Positions 13,360-20,801 of a stretch of DNA of 26,945 bases are shown here, piece after piece; the first letter of the stretch is position 1; each line of letters opens with the position of its first letter. Both the position numbers and the translations under genes were made by a program. Below the pieces are notes generated by a model that was not told where the DNA came from, did not search any database, and saw nothing but the letters and a program-made list of their open reading frames with translations. Source of the stretch: a virus; IMG/VR virus record IMGVR_UViG_3300037093_000174, positions 1-26,945 of that record; one strand, written 5' to 3'.

Positions 13360-14697
13360 ATGGCGGGCTTCTGGCGGCGCATTGCCGACTTCGCGAACCG
13401 ACGCGCGGCCGACGCCGGCGACGACAAGCTCTGGGGCGAGTGGGCCGGGGGAGGGCAGTCGAACTCCGGCGTGCCGGTGAACTCGATCACGGCGATGCGG
13501 CATGTGGCCTGCATGGCGTGCGTCTCGATCCTCGCCTGCGACGTGGCGAAAATCCCGTTCGACGTTTACCGGCGGCTGCCGGATGGCGGCAAGGAGGTCT
13601 TCAAGGATCATCCGCTGCATCGCCTGATGCGCAACCCGAACAACTGGCAGACAGCTTTCGAGTTCAAGGAAATGCTGCAAGCCTCGCTGGTGCTGCGCGG
13701 CAATGGCTATGCGCCGGTGGTGAGGAACGGCCGCGGCGATCCGCTCTACCTGGTGCCGGTCCATCCTGACCGGGTTGGGCTGTTTGAAGCGCCGAGCGGC
13801 GAGTACTTCTACGCGGTGACGCGGAACGGGCTGCACGAGATGGCAATGCTGCGGGAGCACCCGCTGCTGATCCCATCGGCCGATATGTTCCACCTGCGTT
13901 GGCTGCCGATGTACAACTCGCTGTTGGGTTCGTCTCGCCTGTCGCTGGTGAGAGAGAGCCTGGGCCTGGGGATCGGCCTCGAAGAACACCAGGCCCGCTT
14001 TGTCGGGCAGGGAGCGCGCACCGGCGGCGTGCTGTCCACCGACCAAAAGTTCGCCAGCAAGGAAGTCCGCGAGCAGCTCCGCGAGGAGTGGCAGCGCCTG
14101 CAAGCGGGTCCGCGCAACTCGGGTGCAACGGCGATCTTGGAGCAGGGCCTGAAATGGCAGGCACTCGGCCTCTCGATGGTCGATAGCCAGTTCATCGAGT
14201 CCCGCAACTTCCAGCTTCGTGACATCGCCCGCGCCTTCGACGTGCCGCCCTACAAGCTGGCGATCGAGGGCGAAACCGAAGGCCCGGCGATGGTGCAGAT
14301 GGGCCAGCAGTACCTCAATGGTCCGATCTCGGGGTATTGCGAACGGTGGAAAGCCAAGGGCGAGCAGTTCTACGAACTCGACGGCGACGACACGTTCCTT
14401 GATTGGGACTATGGGCACTTCCTCAAGGCAGACCTGCTTTCGCGCTTCACCGCGTATCGGCAGGCGGTCGGTGGGCCGTGGATGAAGGTCAACGAGGCAC
14501 GGCGGGCCGAGGGTCTGTCGAGCGTGCCGGACGGCGACACGGTGCAGCAGGCGGTGAACATGGCGCCGCTGGGCTGGGTGCCGTCTGCCAAGGACGGCAC
14601 GGGCGATCAGGGCAGCAACCAGACCGGCGTCCCGGGTGAGGGTGGCAACGGTGACCCGATGCGGGATCCTGCCAACGACGCGGCGCCGGGCACCTGA
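13360..14697 (+). CDS. HK97-type phage portal protein
   Basis: The product has 445 residues. Portals form the dodecameric ring at the head vertex through which DNA is packaged. Recognisable segments in order are MRHVACMACVSILACDVAKI near the start and PFDVYRR, then HPLHRLMRNPNNWQTAFEF and VLRGNGYAPV. Next come YLVPVHPDRV, FHLRWLPMYNSLLGSSRLS, and near 290 ARAFDVPPYKLA. The length is normal for Phage_portal proteins of HK97-like siphophages. The ATG at 13360 has CCGGAG upstream. The last 55 residues are Gly/Asp/Pro-rich and probably disordered. Unusually, no prohead protease or capsid gene follows; the next genes lie on the other strand. Confidence 0.93.
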   Translation: MAGFWRRIADFANRRAADAGDDKLWGEWAGGGQSNSGVPVNSITAMRHVACMACVSILACDVAKIPFDVYRRLPDGGKEVFKDHPLHRLMRNPNNWQTAFEFKEMLQASLVLRGNGYAPVVRNGRGDPLYLVPVHPDRVGLFEAPSGEYFYAVTRNGLHEMAMLREHPLLIPSADMFHLRWLPMYNSLLGSSRLSLVRESLGLGIGLEEHQARFVGQGARTGGVLSTDQKFASKEVREQLREEWQRLQAGPRNSGATAILEQGLKWQALGLSMVDSQFIESRNFQLRDIARAFDVPPYKLAIEGETEGPAMVQMGQQYLNGPISGYCERWKAKGEQFYELDGDDTFLDWDYGHFLKADLLSRFTAYRQAVGGPWMKVNEARRAEGLSSVPDGDTVQQAVNMAPLGWVPSAKDGTGDQGSNQTGVPGEGGNGDPMRDPANDAAPGT

Positions 14698-14700
14698 TGC

Positions 14701-14729
14701 GGCGTACGCCGGGCGGGACCGTGGTCCCG
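14701..14729. terminator. Palindromes between convergent genes, possible bidirectional terminator
   Basis: GGCGTACGCC (14701-14710) is a perfect palindrome. CGGGAC-CGTG-GTCCCG (14714-14729) can form a 6-bp stem with a tetraloop. They follow the portal stop directly and face a leftward small ORF ending at 14776. There is no T-run. Confidence 0.35.
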
Positions 14730-14775
14730 ACGTGTTATGTGATGCACTCCCGGCCGCCCCGCATGGTTGCCATTG

Positions 14776-14913
14776 TCAGCCCTCCAGCGCCAGCGCGGCA
14801 GCCGCGTAGGCGGCCTTGCGCGTCTTGCACGAGCGGATGAATTGACGGCCCTGGTCGAGATTCCAGTAGACCGGCGAGAACGGGATCGAGACCCGGAGGA
14901 CTTGCATACGCAT
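14776..14913 (-). CDS. Small ORF, 45 residues
   Basis: The ATG at 14913 has CGGAG upstream at a good distance. The reading MRMQVLRVSIPFSPVYWNLD is followed by a basic, then Ala-rich helix (TRKAAYAAAALALEG). No family was recognised. It shares the opening pattern L-RVS-P with the ORF at 14971-15129. The two may be a small pair of accessory peptides on the same strand. Confidence 0.5.
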   Translation of the reverse strand: MRMQVLRVSIPFSPVYWNLDQGRQFIRSCKTRKAAYAAAALALEG

Positions 14914-14970
14914 TGGGAAACTCCGAGGCGGGCGCCGGCGACGGGAAGGCCGAAGCGGCGCCGGTCGGTA

Positions 14971-15129
14971 TTACGGTTGCGGCTGGGGTGCGGGGTGATG
15001 GCGGGAAACGAAAGCCCAATTGTAGGGCTGGTACGATAGGGCGAAGCGGATGAGGCTGGCCAAGAGGTCCGATTTGGTGCTGAACCGGATGCGCCTGGTC
15101 GGGAGAGAAACGCGGAACAGGTGGGACAT
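14971..15129 (-). CDS. Small ORF, 52 residues
   Basis: It starts at ATG 15129 and opens MSHLFRVSLPTRRIRFSTKS, followed by LLASLIRFALSYQPYNWAF. The leader CCCCAACAAAGG before the ATG resembles those of other leftward genes of this region, which supports it. An upstream GTG at 15174 is in frame but would use AT-rich promoter-like sequence. No family was recognised. Confidence 0.5.
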   Translation of the reverse strand: MSHLFRVSLPTRRIRFSTKSDLLASLIRFALSYQPYNWAFVSRHHPAPQPQP

Positions 15130-15239
15130 TTTGAGGGCCTTTGTTGGGGTGGATCGGTAGTTATAGTTATACACCTGTTGCTATACCGATACAACATAAT
15201 AGCGCCATCGTAGCAACGAATTACGAAGGATCGATTTGA

Positions 15240-15578
15240 ATGGGCACGACGACAGACACCGGCGCGACGGGCGCCGGCGATGGGAAGGGCGCGGCTGAGA
15301 CGGCTGGAGTGACCGGGCACCCGGACGCGGCCGTGGGGTTAAGCGGCGCCGGCGAAGGTCCCGGGTTTTCCCCGCTGGCTGAGCCTTCTGGTGCTGACCT
15401 GGTGGCGGAGTATGAGACGCGGTTGCTGGCTCGGGTGCAGGCCCTGCAAGGCAAGTTCGCCAACATGCGGGCGCACCTGCAGCACGCCGTGAACGGCGAT
15501 GTGCGTGCCGTCGCGCATGCGGTGACAGCCCTGGTCGATCTGATCGAGGCGGAGATGACGGGCGCGCTGCGCCACTGA
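15240..15578 (+). CDS. Hypothetical protein with helical C-terminus, 112 residues
   Basis: AAGGA lies nine bases before the ATG at 15240. Residues 1-50 are Gly/Ala/Thr-rich and disordered. Residues 53-110 look like a helical hairpin: LVAEYETRLLARVQALQGKF, then AHLQHAVNGDV and AVTALVDLIEAEM. It diverges from the leftward ORF at 15129 across an AT-rich stretch of 110 bp with promoter-like sequence on both strands. No family was recognised. A scaffold-like or small regulatory role is possible but unsupported. Confidence 0.65.
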   Translation: MGTTTDTGATGAGDGKGAAETAGVTGHPDAAVGLSGAGEGPGFSPLAEPSGADLVAEYETRLLARVQALQGKFANMRAHLQHAVNGDVRAVAHAVTALVDLIEAEMTGALRH

Positions 15579-15587
15579 CCGGGGTGC

Positions 15588-15609
15588 GGTCGTTCGTTGT
15601 CGAACGGCC
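15588..15609. terminator. Hairpin between convergent genes
   Basis: CGTTCG-TTGT-CGAACG is a perfect stem with a tetraloop, extended by GGT/GCC to 9 bp with one G-U pair. It lies in the 64-bp gap between genes converging from 15578 and 15643 and may end both transcripts. No T-run is present. Confidence 0.45.
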
Positions 15610-15642
15610 TCAACCTGCCTCGGAAAACGGGACACCGTCGGC

Positions 15643-15873
15643 CTAGTGGCTGACCAGCTCGGCCTTCGCCGTGCCGTCTCGCTCGCAGGGCGGCAGCGTG
15701 TTGTATCGCAGCTCCAGCTCGACGGCGAGATCCTCGCGGAGTGGGGCGGCTTGGTCGACGCGGGGCGACCAGTCCCACTTGCCGTTGCCGGCCATCTGTC
15801 CGACCAGGAACCATGTCCGGCCGGCGCCGTCGGTGCGTGCGAGCCGGTGCGTCGGGGCAGCTTGCGTGCCCAT
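15643..15873 (-). CDS. Hypothetical protein, 76 residues
   Basis: The ATG at 15873 is preceded by AGAGAGG; a longer frame up to 15984 has a low-complexity start and is less likely. The reading contains AGRTWFLVGQMAGNGKWDW and AVELELRYNTLPP, with a beta-like pattern. No family was recognised. It is the last gene of the leftward cluster that begins near 18164, about 130 bp after the 94-residue ORF. Confidence 0.55.
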   Translation of the reverse strand: MGTQAAPTHRLARTDGAGRTWFLVGQMAGNGKWDWSPRVDQAAPLREDLAVELELRYNTLPPCERDGTAKAELVSH

Positions 15874-16007
15874 GCCGGGGAACCTCTCTGCCTCTGGCGT
15901 GGCCCTGGGCGGCGCGCGCGGGGCATCTTGCCCCGGCAGGCACGCCCAGGGGTAGGGGGTTTCAGCCTCCTCCGCCCGCCCCACCGGGACCGTGCATGGG
16001 TGTAGTT

Positions 16008-16292
16008 TTACCTGTCGCGAATTTGGCGGGGGGGGGTATGGGGCGCCCGGGGGTATTCCCCGGACGCTCCGGCAGGCTGGATCACGTCCCGCGGGTCTTC
16101 GGAGTTTTCGATGTCTGGAGTCTCCGCCCCCATGTCATCGATCTCATTGCGGACGTACTCGGCGCAGCCCTTCAATTCGGTGCCGAGGGCCTCCATGTCG
16201 CCGGCGCGGTAAGCGTCGAGCGCAGTGCTGACATAGGCGTTGATGTCGCACAGGAGCCAGTAAAGGCCCTCGCGCGTGGCCCGGATGCTCAT
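16008..16292 (-). CDS. Hypothetical protein, 94 residues
   Basis: It starts at ATG 16292, overlapping the stop of the 64-residue ORF (ATGA), with CAGGA upstream. Residues 1-55 look helical: LYWLLCDINAYVSTALDAYR, then MEALGTELKGCAEYVRNEID. The C-terminus is acidic and then Pro-rich. No family was recognised. Coupled translation with the gene above it is likely. Confidence 0.65.
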   Translation of the reverse strand: MSIRATREGLYWLLCDINAYVSTALDAYRAGDMEALGTELKGCAEYVRNEIDDMGAETPDIENSEDPRDVIQPAGASGEYPRAPHTPPRQIRDR

Positions 16293-16483
16293 TGGGATTG
16301 TCCTGGCGCGGTGAGGTAGTGCGCTGACCGATACCGTGCCTCGATCGGTCGGTGGTAGCGGATGGCAGCCTCCATCTCGCTCGGCAGGTGGCCGGAGGCC
16401 CGCTCGAAGCGGTGCCTGCGGTTGTCGGTGTCGGCCTGCTGGAGCAGGCCGTTGAAACCGAACTGGTCGGGTGACGTGTCCAC
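16289..16483 (-). CDS. Hypothetical protein, 64 residues
   Basis: The GTG start lies one base after the stop of the methyltransferase-ParB gene, and the stop overlaps the next ATG. The reading runs MDTSPDQFGFNGLLQQADTD, then RRHRFERASGHLPSEMEAAI and RYHRPIEARY. It is plausible for a small folded protein. No family was recognised. The exact fit between two genes supports it. Confidence 0.6.
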   Translation of the reverse strand: MDTSPDQFGFNGLLQQADTDNRRHRFERASGHLPSEMEAAIRYHRPIEARYRSAHYLTAPGQSQ

Positions 16484-16484
16484 G

Positions 16485-18164
16485 TCACGCGGCCACGTCG
16501 AGGAAGCTGGCCTGGATGGCAACCGATCGCAGCGCGACCTCGATCCGGCGAAGGTCGGTTTGCATGACGGCCAACAGGTCGGCCAGCGTTCCCGCCCGGT
16601 GCGGGCTGGTCTTGCGCACCGCGACGATCTGGTTTTCCTGAATGCCGGACCGCAGCAGCGCGGCGATCCGTTCAACGTGCGCCTCGAAGGCGTTGGCCGC
16701 GTCGCGGTCCGCCTTGGTCGGCGCCGGCGGTGCGTCGGGCATCAGCGTGAGCTGGGCCTCGGCATCGACCAGGGCGGCGGTGTTCACCCGCAGGTCGCTC
16801 CAGCTCTTGCAAGAGCCGGTGCGGATGGCGTTGAACAGCGTGTCTTGTCCGCGCGGCGACAGCTTGGTCATGTAGGCGGCTTCGGATGGTTTCAGGTTGC
16901 CGCTTGCGAGCAGCCCTTGGTACTCCTCGCGCAGTTTCAGCAGGTCGGTGCGTTCGATGATTCGGTACGTCGCCTTGCCGATCCGGGCGCCGAGTTGCTC
17001 GGGCGTCCAGCCGGTCGCTTCCATCAACGCCTGATAGGACTTCGCTTGTTCAAGTTGGGTGACGTCCTGCCGTTGATCGTTCTCGATGATCTGCATGACG
17101 CGGAGCGTCGCCATGTCCTGCGGCGCCCGCACGATCGCCCGGATGGTCCGGGCACCGTTGATCTGGTGGGCACGCCAGCGCCGCTCACCGACCGCGATCA
17201 TGTAAGGCGTGCTGCCGGTGGTCGAGGGACGGATGACGATCGGCTGTAGCAGACCGTCCGCCGTGATCGAGGCAGCAAGTTCGCGGAGCGCGTTCGGCTC
17301 GAATGTCTTGCGGGGCTGGTCGGGGTCGGGTTCGATCTGATCCATCGGAATGTCGTGGATCAGCGCGTCCGGTTCATCGACTTTGCCGGCGGGCGGGGCA
17401 GGCTGCTTGGCCGCAAAGATCAGCCGCGTGGCAACGCCGGTGCCGCTCTCGCGGAAGGTGTCGGGGGGCAGCTTCTCGGTGTCGGCGCCGATTTCATCGA
17501 TCCACTGGCGGAACTCGGTGGCGGCTCGATCCTGGCGAAAGAAAGGACCCTCGGAGCAAATCGCGATCAGGCGTCCGCCCGGCCGCACGAATTTCCATGC
17601 CGCGCGAATGTGCTTGATGTCGAGGCCGTTGGCGAACGGCGGGTTCATCACCACCGCCTCGTAGAGCGAGGCGTCCACCGCGCAGAACACGTCAAAGTCT
17701 TCCTGGCACACCGACAGGTCGCCGCCGATCGCGCGGAGGGCCGTGCAGTTCACCGGGTCGATCTCGACCGCGGTCACCATCGCACCGCGCGCGATCAGGT
17801 GGCGGACGATCCGGCCGGTGCCGGCGCTCGGCTCGAGCGCGCGCTCGTCAGAGCCGACGCCGGACAGCAGCACCATGCGGTGCGCAAGGTCATCCGGCGT
17901 CTCGAAGAAGCCGAGGGTCTTCTTGGCGTCCACGACAACGCCATCCTCGACTGCCTTGCCGATCAGTTCGCGCGGGTCGAAGGGAAAGACGTGGCCCTTG
18001 ACCTTGCGGTCCCACTTGCCGCGCGCGGCCGTCAGCACCTTGGCGACGCGGAGGTAGGTTTCGCGGTCGAGTTGTTCGGGGAGAGTGAGGACGTTCCCGG
18101 CGAACGTGCTGCGTTCAAGGATCGGGATCACGTCGGCTGGCACTCGCGTTTTGGTAGCGGACAT
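16485..18164 (-). CDS. N6-adenine DNA methyltransferase fused to a ParB domain
   Basis: The product has 559 residues. The N-terminal half is an N6-adenine methyltransferase: SAM motif EPSAGTG at 111-117, VEIDP after it, and catalytic NPPF at 174-177. From about 268 a full ParB/RepB/Spo0J unit follows: PDQPRKTFEP, LLQPIVIRP, GERRWRAHQ (326-334), and then ENDQRQDVTQLEQAKSYQAL with the ParB helix-turn-helix (LGARIGKATYRIIERT). The C-terminus to 559 is helical and unassigned. There is no specificity subunit or nuclease nearby, so it is probably an orphan enzyme that shields phage DNA, with ParB giving DNA binding or CTPase-type clamping. The gene leads a leftward operon; the shared leader element (18180-18190) lies before its ATG. 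Confidence 0.9.
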   Translation of the reverse strand: MSATKTRVPADVIPILERSTFAGNVLTLPEQLDRETYLRVAKVLTAARGKWDRKVKGHVFPFDPRELIGKAVEDGVVVDAKKTLGFFETPDDLAHRMVLLSGVGSDERALEPSAGTGRIVRHLIARGAMVTAVEIDPVNCTALRAIGGDLSVCQEDFDVFCAVDASLYEAVVMNPPFANGLDIKHIRAAWKFVRPGGRLIAICSEGPFFRQDRAATEFRQWIDEIGADTEKLPPDTFRESGTGVATRLIFAAKQPAPPAGKVDEPDALIHDIPMDQIEPDPDQPRKTFEPNALRELAASITADGLLQPIVIRPSTTGSTPYMIAVGERRWRAHQINGARTIRAIVRAPQDMATLRVMQIIENDQRQDVTQLEQAKSYQALMEATGWTPEQLGARIGKATYRIIERTDLLKLREEYQGLLASGNLKPSEAAYMTKLSPRGQDTLFNAIRTGSCKSWSDLRVNTAALVDAEAQLTLMPDAPPAPTKADRDAANAFEAHVERIAALLRSGIQENQIVAVRKTSPHRAGTLADLLAVMQTDLRRIEVALRSVAIQASFLDVAA

Positions 18165-18179
18165 CGGGGGGTTTCCTTT

Positions 18180-18190
18180 GTGGCAGGAAG
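18180..18190 (-). promoter_or_regulatory. Shared leader element, copy A
   Basis: On the transcribed strand it reads CTTCCTGCCAC and ends 15 bases before the methyltransferase-ParB ATG. The same element is found before three other leftward starts. Confidence 0.45.
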
Positions 18191-18206
18191 GGCAGGCACG
18201 GCTAGA

Positions 18207-18434
18207 TCATGCGGCGCGGCCCATCAGCAGCAGTTCCTCGGCGCCGTACACCTCGGACTTTCCGCAGTTGTCGCAGCGGTATTTCCGGGCGTCCGGCTCG
18301 CAGCACTCCTGCATGGCGCCACATGCGAGACAGAACCCGCTTTGCAGGCCGCTCGCTTCCTCAAGCTGTTCGATTGTGAAGGTCCGCGGTCGCATGGACC
18401 TGGGGGAACGGAGGCGGGTGACGACGTCGTTCAT
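18207..18434 (-). CDS. Zinc-ribbon protein, 75 residues
   Basis: CLACG and a CC pair near residue 45, followed by YRCDNCG, give two Cys pairs of a zinc ribbon. The N-terminus is basic (TRLRSPRSMRPRTF), with TIEQLEEASGL as a helix. Proteins of this type bind nucleic acid or act as small adaptors. The ATG at 18434 follows CGGAG at moderate distance. It stands 42 bp upstream of the methyltransferase-ParB gene on the same strand. Confidence 0.7.
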   Translation of the reverse strand: MNDVVTRLRSPRSMRPRTFTIEQLEEASGLQSGFCLACGAMQECCEPDARKYRCDNCGKSEVYGAEELLLMGRAA

Positions 18435-18486
18435 TTCGATTACTCCGTTGCGCCGTCGGCCGTGCCGCCGTGCGCGGGTAAGTTAC

Positions 18487-18762
18487 TCATAAACCGGCGA
18501 ACGGCCGGACAGCGGCAGCCTCACCGGCTTCGGTGACGTCGATGCAGACCTCGCAGACAACGGGGGCTGCGCCGTCGATCTGGTCGGTTTGGTAAGTCAC
18601 GGTCTGCACATCTTCGGTGTGCGGGTCCCCGAGGTCGCCGTCGCAGCGCATCGCTTCGACCATCGCCTCGGCGGTGTCGCGATCGGCGGCTTCGACGATC
18701 ATGGGGAGGTAGCGCGCTATAACCGTTTCGGTGGCGGTTACGGAAAACAGTAGCTTGGTCAT
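18487..18762 (-). CDS. Hypothetical protein, 91 residues
   Basis: A canonical AAGGAGG lies seven bases before the ATG at 18762, so the longer frame to 18969 is rejected. The reading MTKLLFSVTATETVIARYLP followed by DRDTAEAMVEAMRC alternates strands and helices as a small alpha/beta domain. The C-terminal CEVCIDVTEAG contains one Cys pair. No family was recognised. A strong predicted promoter with a palindrome lies directly upstream. Confidence 0.7.
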   Translation of the reverse strand: MTKLLFSVTATETVIARYLPMIVEAADRDTAEAMVEAMRCDGDLGDPHTEDVQTVTYQTDQIDGAAPVVCEVCIDVTEAGEAAAVRPFAGL

Positions 18763-18781
18763 TTGAGCCTCCTTGTCTGTC

Positions 18782-18815
18782 CGAGTATTATACTCGCAAA
18801 CGCGGCATAAGTCAC
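18782..18815 (-). promoter_or_regulatory. Leftward promoter with palindromic -10 region
   Basis: Reading leftward, GTGACT (18815-18810) and TATAAT (18792-18787) are 17 bp apart. The -10 box lies inside a perfect palindrome, CGAGTA-TAA-TACTCG (18782-18796), which could be an operator. It is followed by the ideal ribosome site of the gene at 18762. Confidence 0.6.
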
Positions 18816-18850
18816 TGTCTATTACGGAACGGGATCGACCCGCGCATCGC

Positions 18851-19042
18851 CTAATGCACCGTGGCGCTGTGCGCGGAGGGGTAGTTGTCCGGGTCCGCGG
18901 CGGCCGTGTCCGAACGCCTGACGCTCGGTTCCTCGCCGCCGTCATCGACGGTGATTTGAAACCCGGCATCGAGCGCGTCCTTCACAATGCGCTCGATGAT
19001 CTGGCGCTCGATCTGCTGCCGGAGTTGCAGGGTCATGGTCAT
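18851..19042 (-). CDS. Hypothetical protein, 63 residues
   Basis: The ATG at 19042 overlaps the stop of the upstream gene (ATGA), with AGGAG in front. The reading MTMTLQLRQQIERQIIERIV then KDALDAGFQITVDDG is a helix followed by strands. The C-terminus is polar. No family was recognised. Confidence 0.65.
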   Translation of the reverse strand: MTMTLQLRQQIERQIIERIVKDALDAGFQITVDDGGEEPSVRRSDTAAADPDNYPSAHSATVH

Positions 19043-19278
19043 GGTTGGCTCCTGTTGGGGGGATACAGTTCCCGCAGCGCCGCGATGCCGGCTGCGGTGG
19101 CGGCTTCCGGATCGCGGCCGAGGCCGCGGTAGAAACGGGGATGGACGCGGCACTCGTGCGCGAGACGGATCGTGTCGCGGTGAGGGCCGAGCCGGCGGAA
19201 GGTGTTGGCGAGGCTGAGCGCGCGGGGCCAGTCGCCCGCGCGCATCAGCTCGATCAGGCGTTGTGTCTTGGTCTGCAT
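19039..19278 (-). CDS. Hypothetical protein, 79 residues
   Basis: It starts at ATG 19278, sharing its A with the preceding stop (TGATG), and ends overlapping the next ATG. The reading MQTKTQRLIELMRAGDWPRA followed by LSLANTFRRLGPHRDTIRLA resembles a TPR-like helical repeat with a HECRVHPRFY segment. I have seen similar short proteins in alphaproteobacterial prophages, but no family name is certain. Confidence 0.7.
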   Translation of the reverse strand: MQTKTQRLIELMRAGDWPRALSLANTFRRLGPHRDTIRLAHECRVHPRFYRGLGRDPEAATAAGIAALRELYPPNRSQP

Positions 19279-19520
19279 CACACCGCGGCCCGCGCCGGCA
19301 CCGGGACGACGAAATACAGATCGCCGTCGCGGCGCAGGCGGTGCACCGAAACCAGGCCGCCCATGAGGGCTTGGTACTGGGAGAGGCTGCACCCCTGGCC
19401 CATCAGCGCGGCGTAGATCACGCCGCCTGGGGCGCCCATTGGGCCGGCCGCGGCGACCGCTTCGAGGATCGCGTCGAGGACCTGGCGGAGCGCCGCCGCC
19501 TGTGCGGAGGTCGGTTTCAT
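19278..19520 (-). CDS. Hypothetical winged-helix-like protein, 80 residues
   Basis: The ATG at 19520 overlaps the stop of the DUF6011-like gene (ATGA). The reading has a helix (AALRQVLDAILEAVAAAG), then GGVIYAALMGQGCSLSQYQA and LVSVHRLRRDGDLYFVV, fitting a small winged helix with a beta wing at the end. The role is unknown; DNA binding is plausible from the fold only. Confidence 0.7.
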   Translation of the reverse strand: MKPTSAQAAALRQVLDAILEAVAAAGPMGAPGGVIYAALMGQGCSLSQYQALMGGLVSVHRLRRDGDLYFVVPVPARAAV

Positions 19521-20152
19521 TTCGCACCGGCCCGCGGCTTGCCCCAGGGCAGGCCCCATTTCTTCGCGCAGGTCTGGCCGTAGCCGGCCGCGACGCTGCG
19601 CGCGTCGGTGAGTTCGGTTCCGCAGTAGCAGCACGCCCCGGCCGACTTGCCGTTGTCCGCGAGGAAGGCGGTCGGCGCGGCGATCAGTTCGGAGAGAAGG
19701 TCGGCAACGCTGTCGTATTCGATCGCGCTGCGGGTGTGCCCCGGCGTCCAGGTGCCGTCCTGCTGGACGCGGCCGAGCCACTCGCGGTTCGTCGCTGTCG
19801 TCACGACGGAAAGCGAGCCGGGCTGACTCGAGCGCGCGCCGGCGATCCAGAGCTTGAGCGTCTCGGCGTACTCGCCGCAGTCGTGGCGCAGCAGCAGGTG
19901 GGGGAATTTGATCTTCGCGCCGGCGGTGGCGAACATCGCCCGGAGCGCAGTCTGGTCGCCCAGGTTGCGGGCTTCGGTGACCGGCTGCGGGTGGTCGATG
20001 CGATCGACCAGCTTCGTGACCCACGGCCATTGCTTCGCGGAGAGTTTGCCGGTGCGCGACTGCTGCTGGAGCAGCGAGAGCGCGAACGTCTGATCCTTTG
20101 GAGGAAGACGCACATACTCGGTTTGCAGCCGAGCTAGGTCTGTTGCGGACAT
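19517..20152 (-). CDS. DUF6011-like protein with C-terminal zinc motif
   Basis: The product has 211 residues. The C-terminal part matches DUF6011 as I know it: CCYCGTELTDARSVAAGYGQ, then CAKKWGLPWG, with zinc-type Cys pairs. The N-terminal half begins MSATDLARLQTEYVRLPPKD followed by FALSLLQQQSRTGKLSAKQW, helical; the middle (EWLGRVQQDGTW) carries beta strands. Proteins with this tail occur in phages and plasmids of actinobacteria and alphaproteobacteria; no activity is established. A leader element (20169-20179) precedes its ATG. It heads a run of four coupled genes to 18851. Confidence 0.8.
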   Translation of the reverse strand: MSATDLARLQTEYVRLPPKDQTFALSLLQQQSRTGKLSAKQWPWVTKLVDRIDHPQPVTEARNLGDQTALRAMFATAGAKIKFPHLLLRHDCGEYAETLKLWIAGARSSQPGSLSVVTTATNREWLGRVQQDGTWTPGHTRSAIEYDSVADLLSELIAAPTAFLADNGKSAGACCYCGTELTDARSVAAGYGQTCAKKWGLPWGKPRAGAK

Positions 20153-20168
20153 TTGAAACGTTGCTTTC

Positions 20169-20179
20169 GTGGCAGGAAG
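20169..20179 (-). promoter_or_regulatory. Shared leader element, copy B
   Basis: Transcribed strand CTTCCTGCCAC, ending 16 bases before the ATG at 20152 and followed by GAAAG. It is identical to copy A over 11 bases. Confidence 0.45.
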
Positions 20180-20214
20180 GTTGGCCGCGAGCGGGGTTTT
20201 GCGGCCGGGCCGAT

Positions 20215-20640
20215 TTACTTGGCGGGCGCTGCTGCGAACCTGATTTTCCGACCGTTGAACTTGCCGCGGAAATAGAGCGGAAGGTTAAGGTCGATCGCGC
20301 CCTTGAGGGTGACAGAGAACAGGGTCCGGCTCGCGTTTGGCACCAGCCAGCCCTTCGTGGTGGCGTATTTGATGGCGCGCGGCGGGATGGTGCCGAGCAT
20401 TTCGTTTTCCTCGACCGCCACGCGGTTCGCGAGGCAGGAAGCGATGTCGGCGTGAGTGTAGGTTTCGGAGTTGTCCCAGATGCGGACCGTGTTGCCGTCC
20501 TCGTCCACGAAGGTTTCGGGCTTCGTGGTGTGGGCGGCTGCCAGGATGATCGCGGAGCGGCTGTCCATGCCGGTGCGCTTTGCGTAGGCGGCTTGGACCG
20601 CTGCTGCTTTCTTCGAGGTCCGGGCGGTGCGTGCGGTCAT
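20215..20640 (-). CDS. Hypothetical protein, 141 residues
   Basis: The ATG at 20640 is preceded by CCCCAACGAAAG. The basic N-terminus (MTARTARTSKKAAAVQAAYA) precedes a segment HTTKPETFVDEDGNTVRIWD and a helical SYTHADIASCL-like stretch. YATTKGWLVP then LFSVTLKGAIDLNLPLYFRG forms the C-terminal part. The ordering resembles a winged-helix or DNA-interacting accessory protein, but no family was recognised. A promoter-like region lies immediately upstream. Confidence 0.75.
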   Translation of the reverse strand: MTARTARTSKKAAAVQAAYAKRTGMDSRSAIILAAAHTTKPETFVDEDGNTVRIWDNSETYTHADIASCLANRVAVEENEMLGTIPPRAIKYATTKGWLVPNASRTLFSVTLKGAIDLNLPLYFRGKFNGRKIRFAAAPAK

Positions 20641-20801
20641 GGGACTGGCTTTCGTTGGGGAGCGGTTAGTGAGTATCTTATAGCATAATGGCCGTTACGA
20701 TACCAGTATAATACACCAAAACCCTAGTATATTACTGGGGCTTTGCGATGGCATATTTTGGCATACTTGAACGGTCGGGGGCCGCAGTTGGCGCGGCCTG
20801 G
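20641..20801. promoter_or_regulatory. AT-rich promoter/operator region
   Basis: This 161-bp gap is much richer in A and T than the genes. Reading leftward, TTATAC and TATGCT are 18 bp apart and could serve the gene at 20640. CCAGTATAATA and TATATTACTGG (20703-20737) form an imperfect inverted repeat whose AGTATAATAC part resembles the palindrome at 18782. It may be an operator, or a terminator for the gene ending at 20802. Confidence 0.4.
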
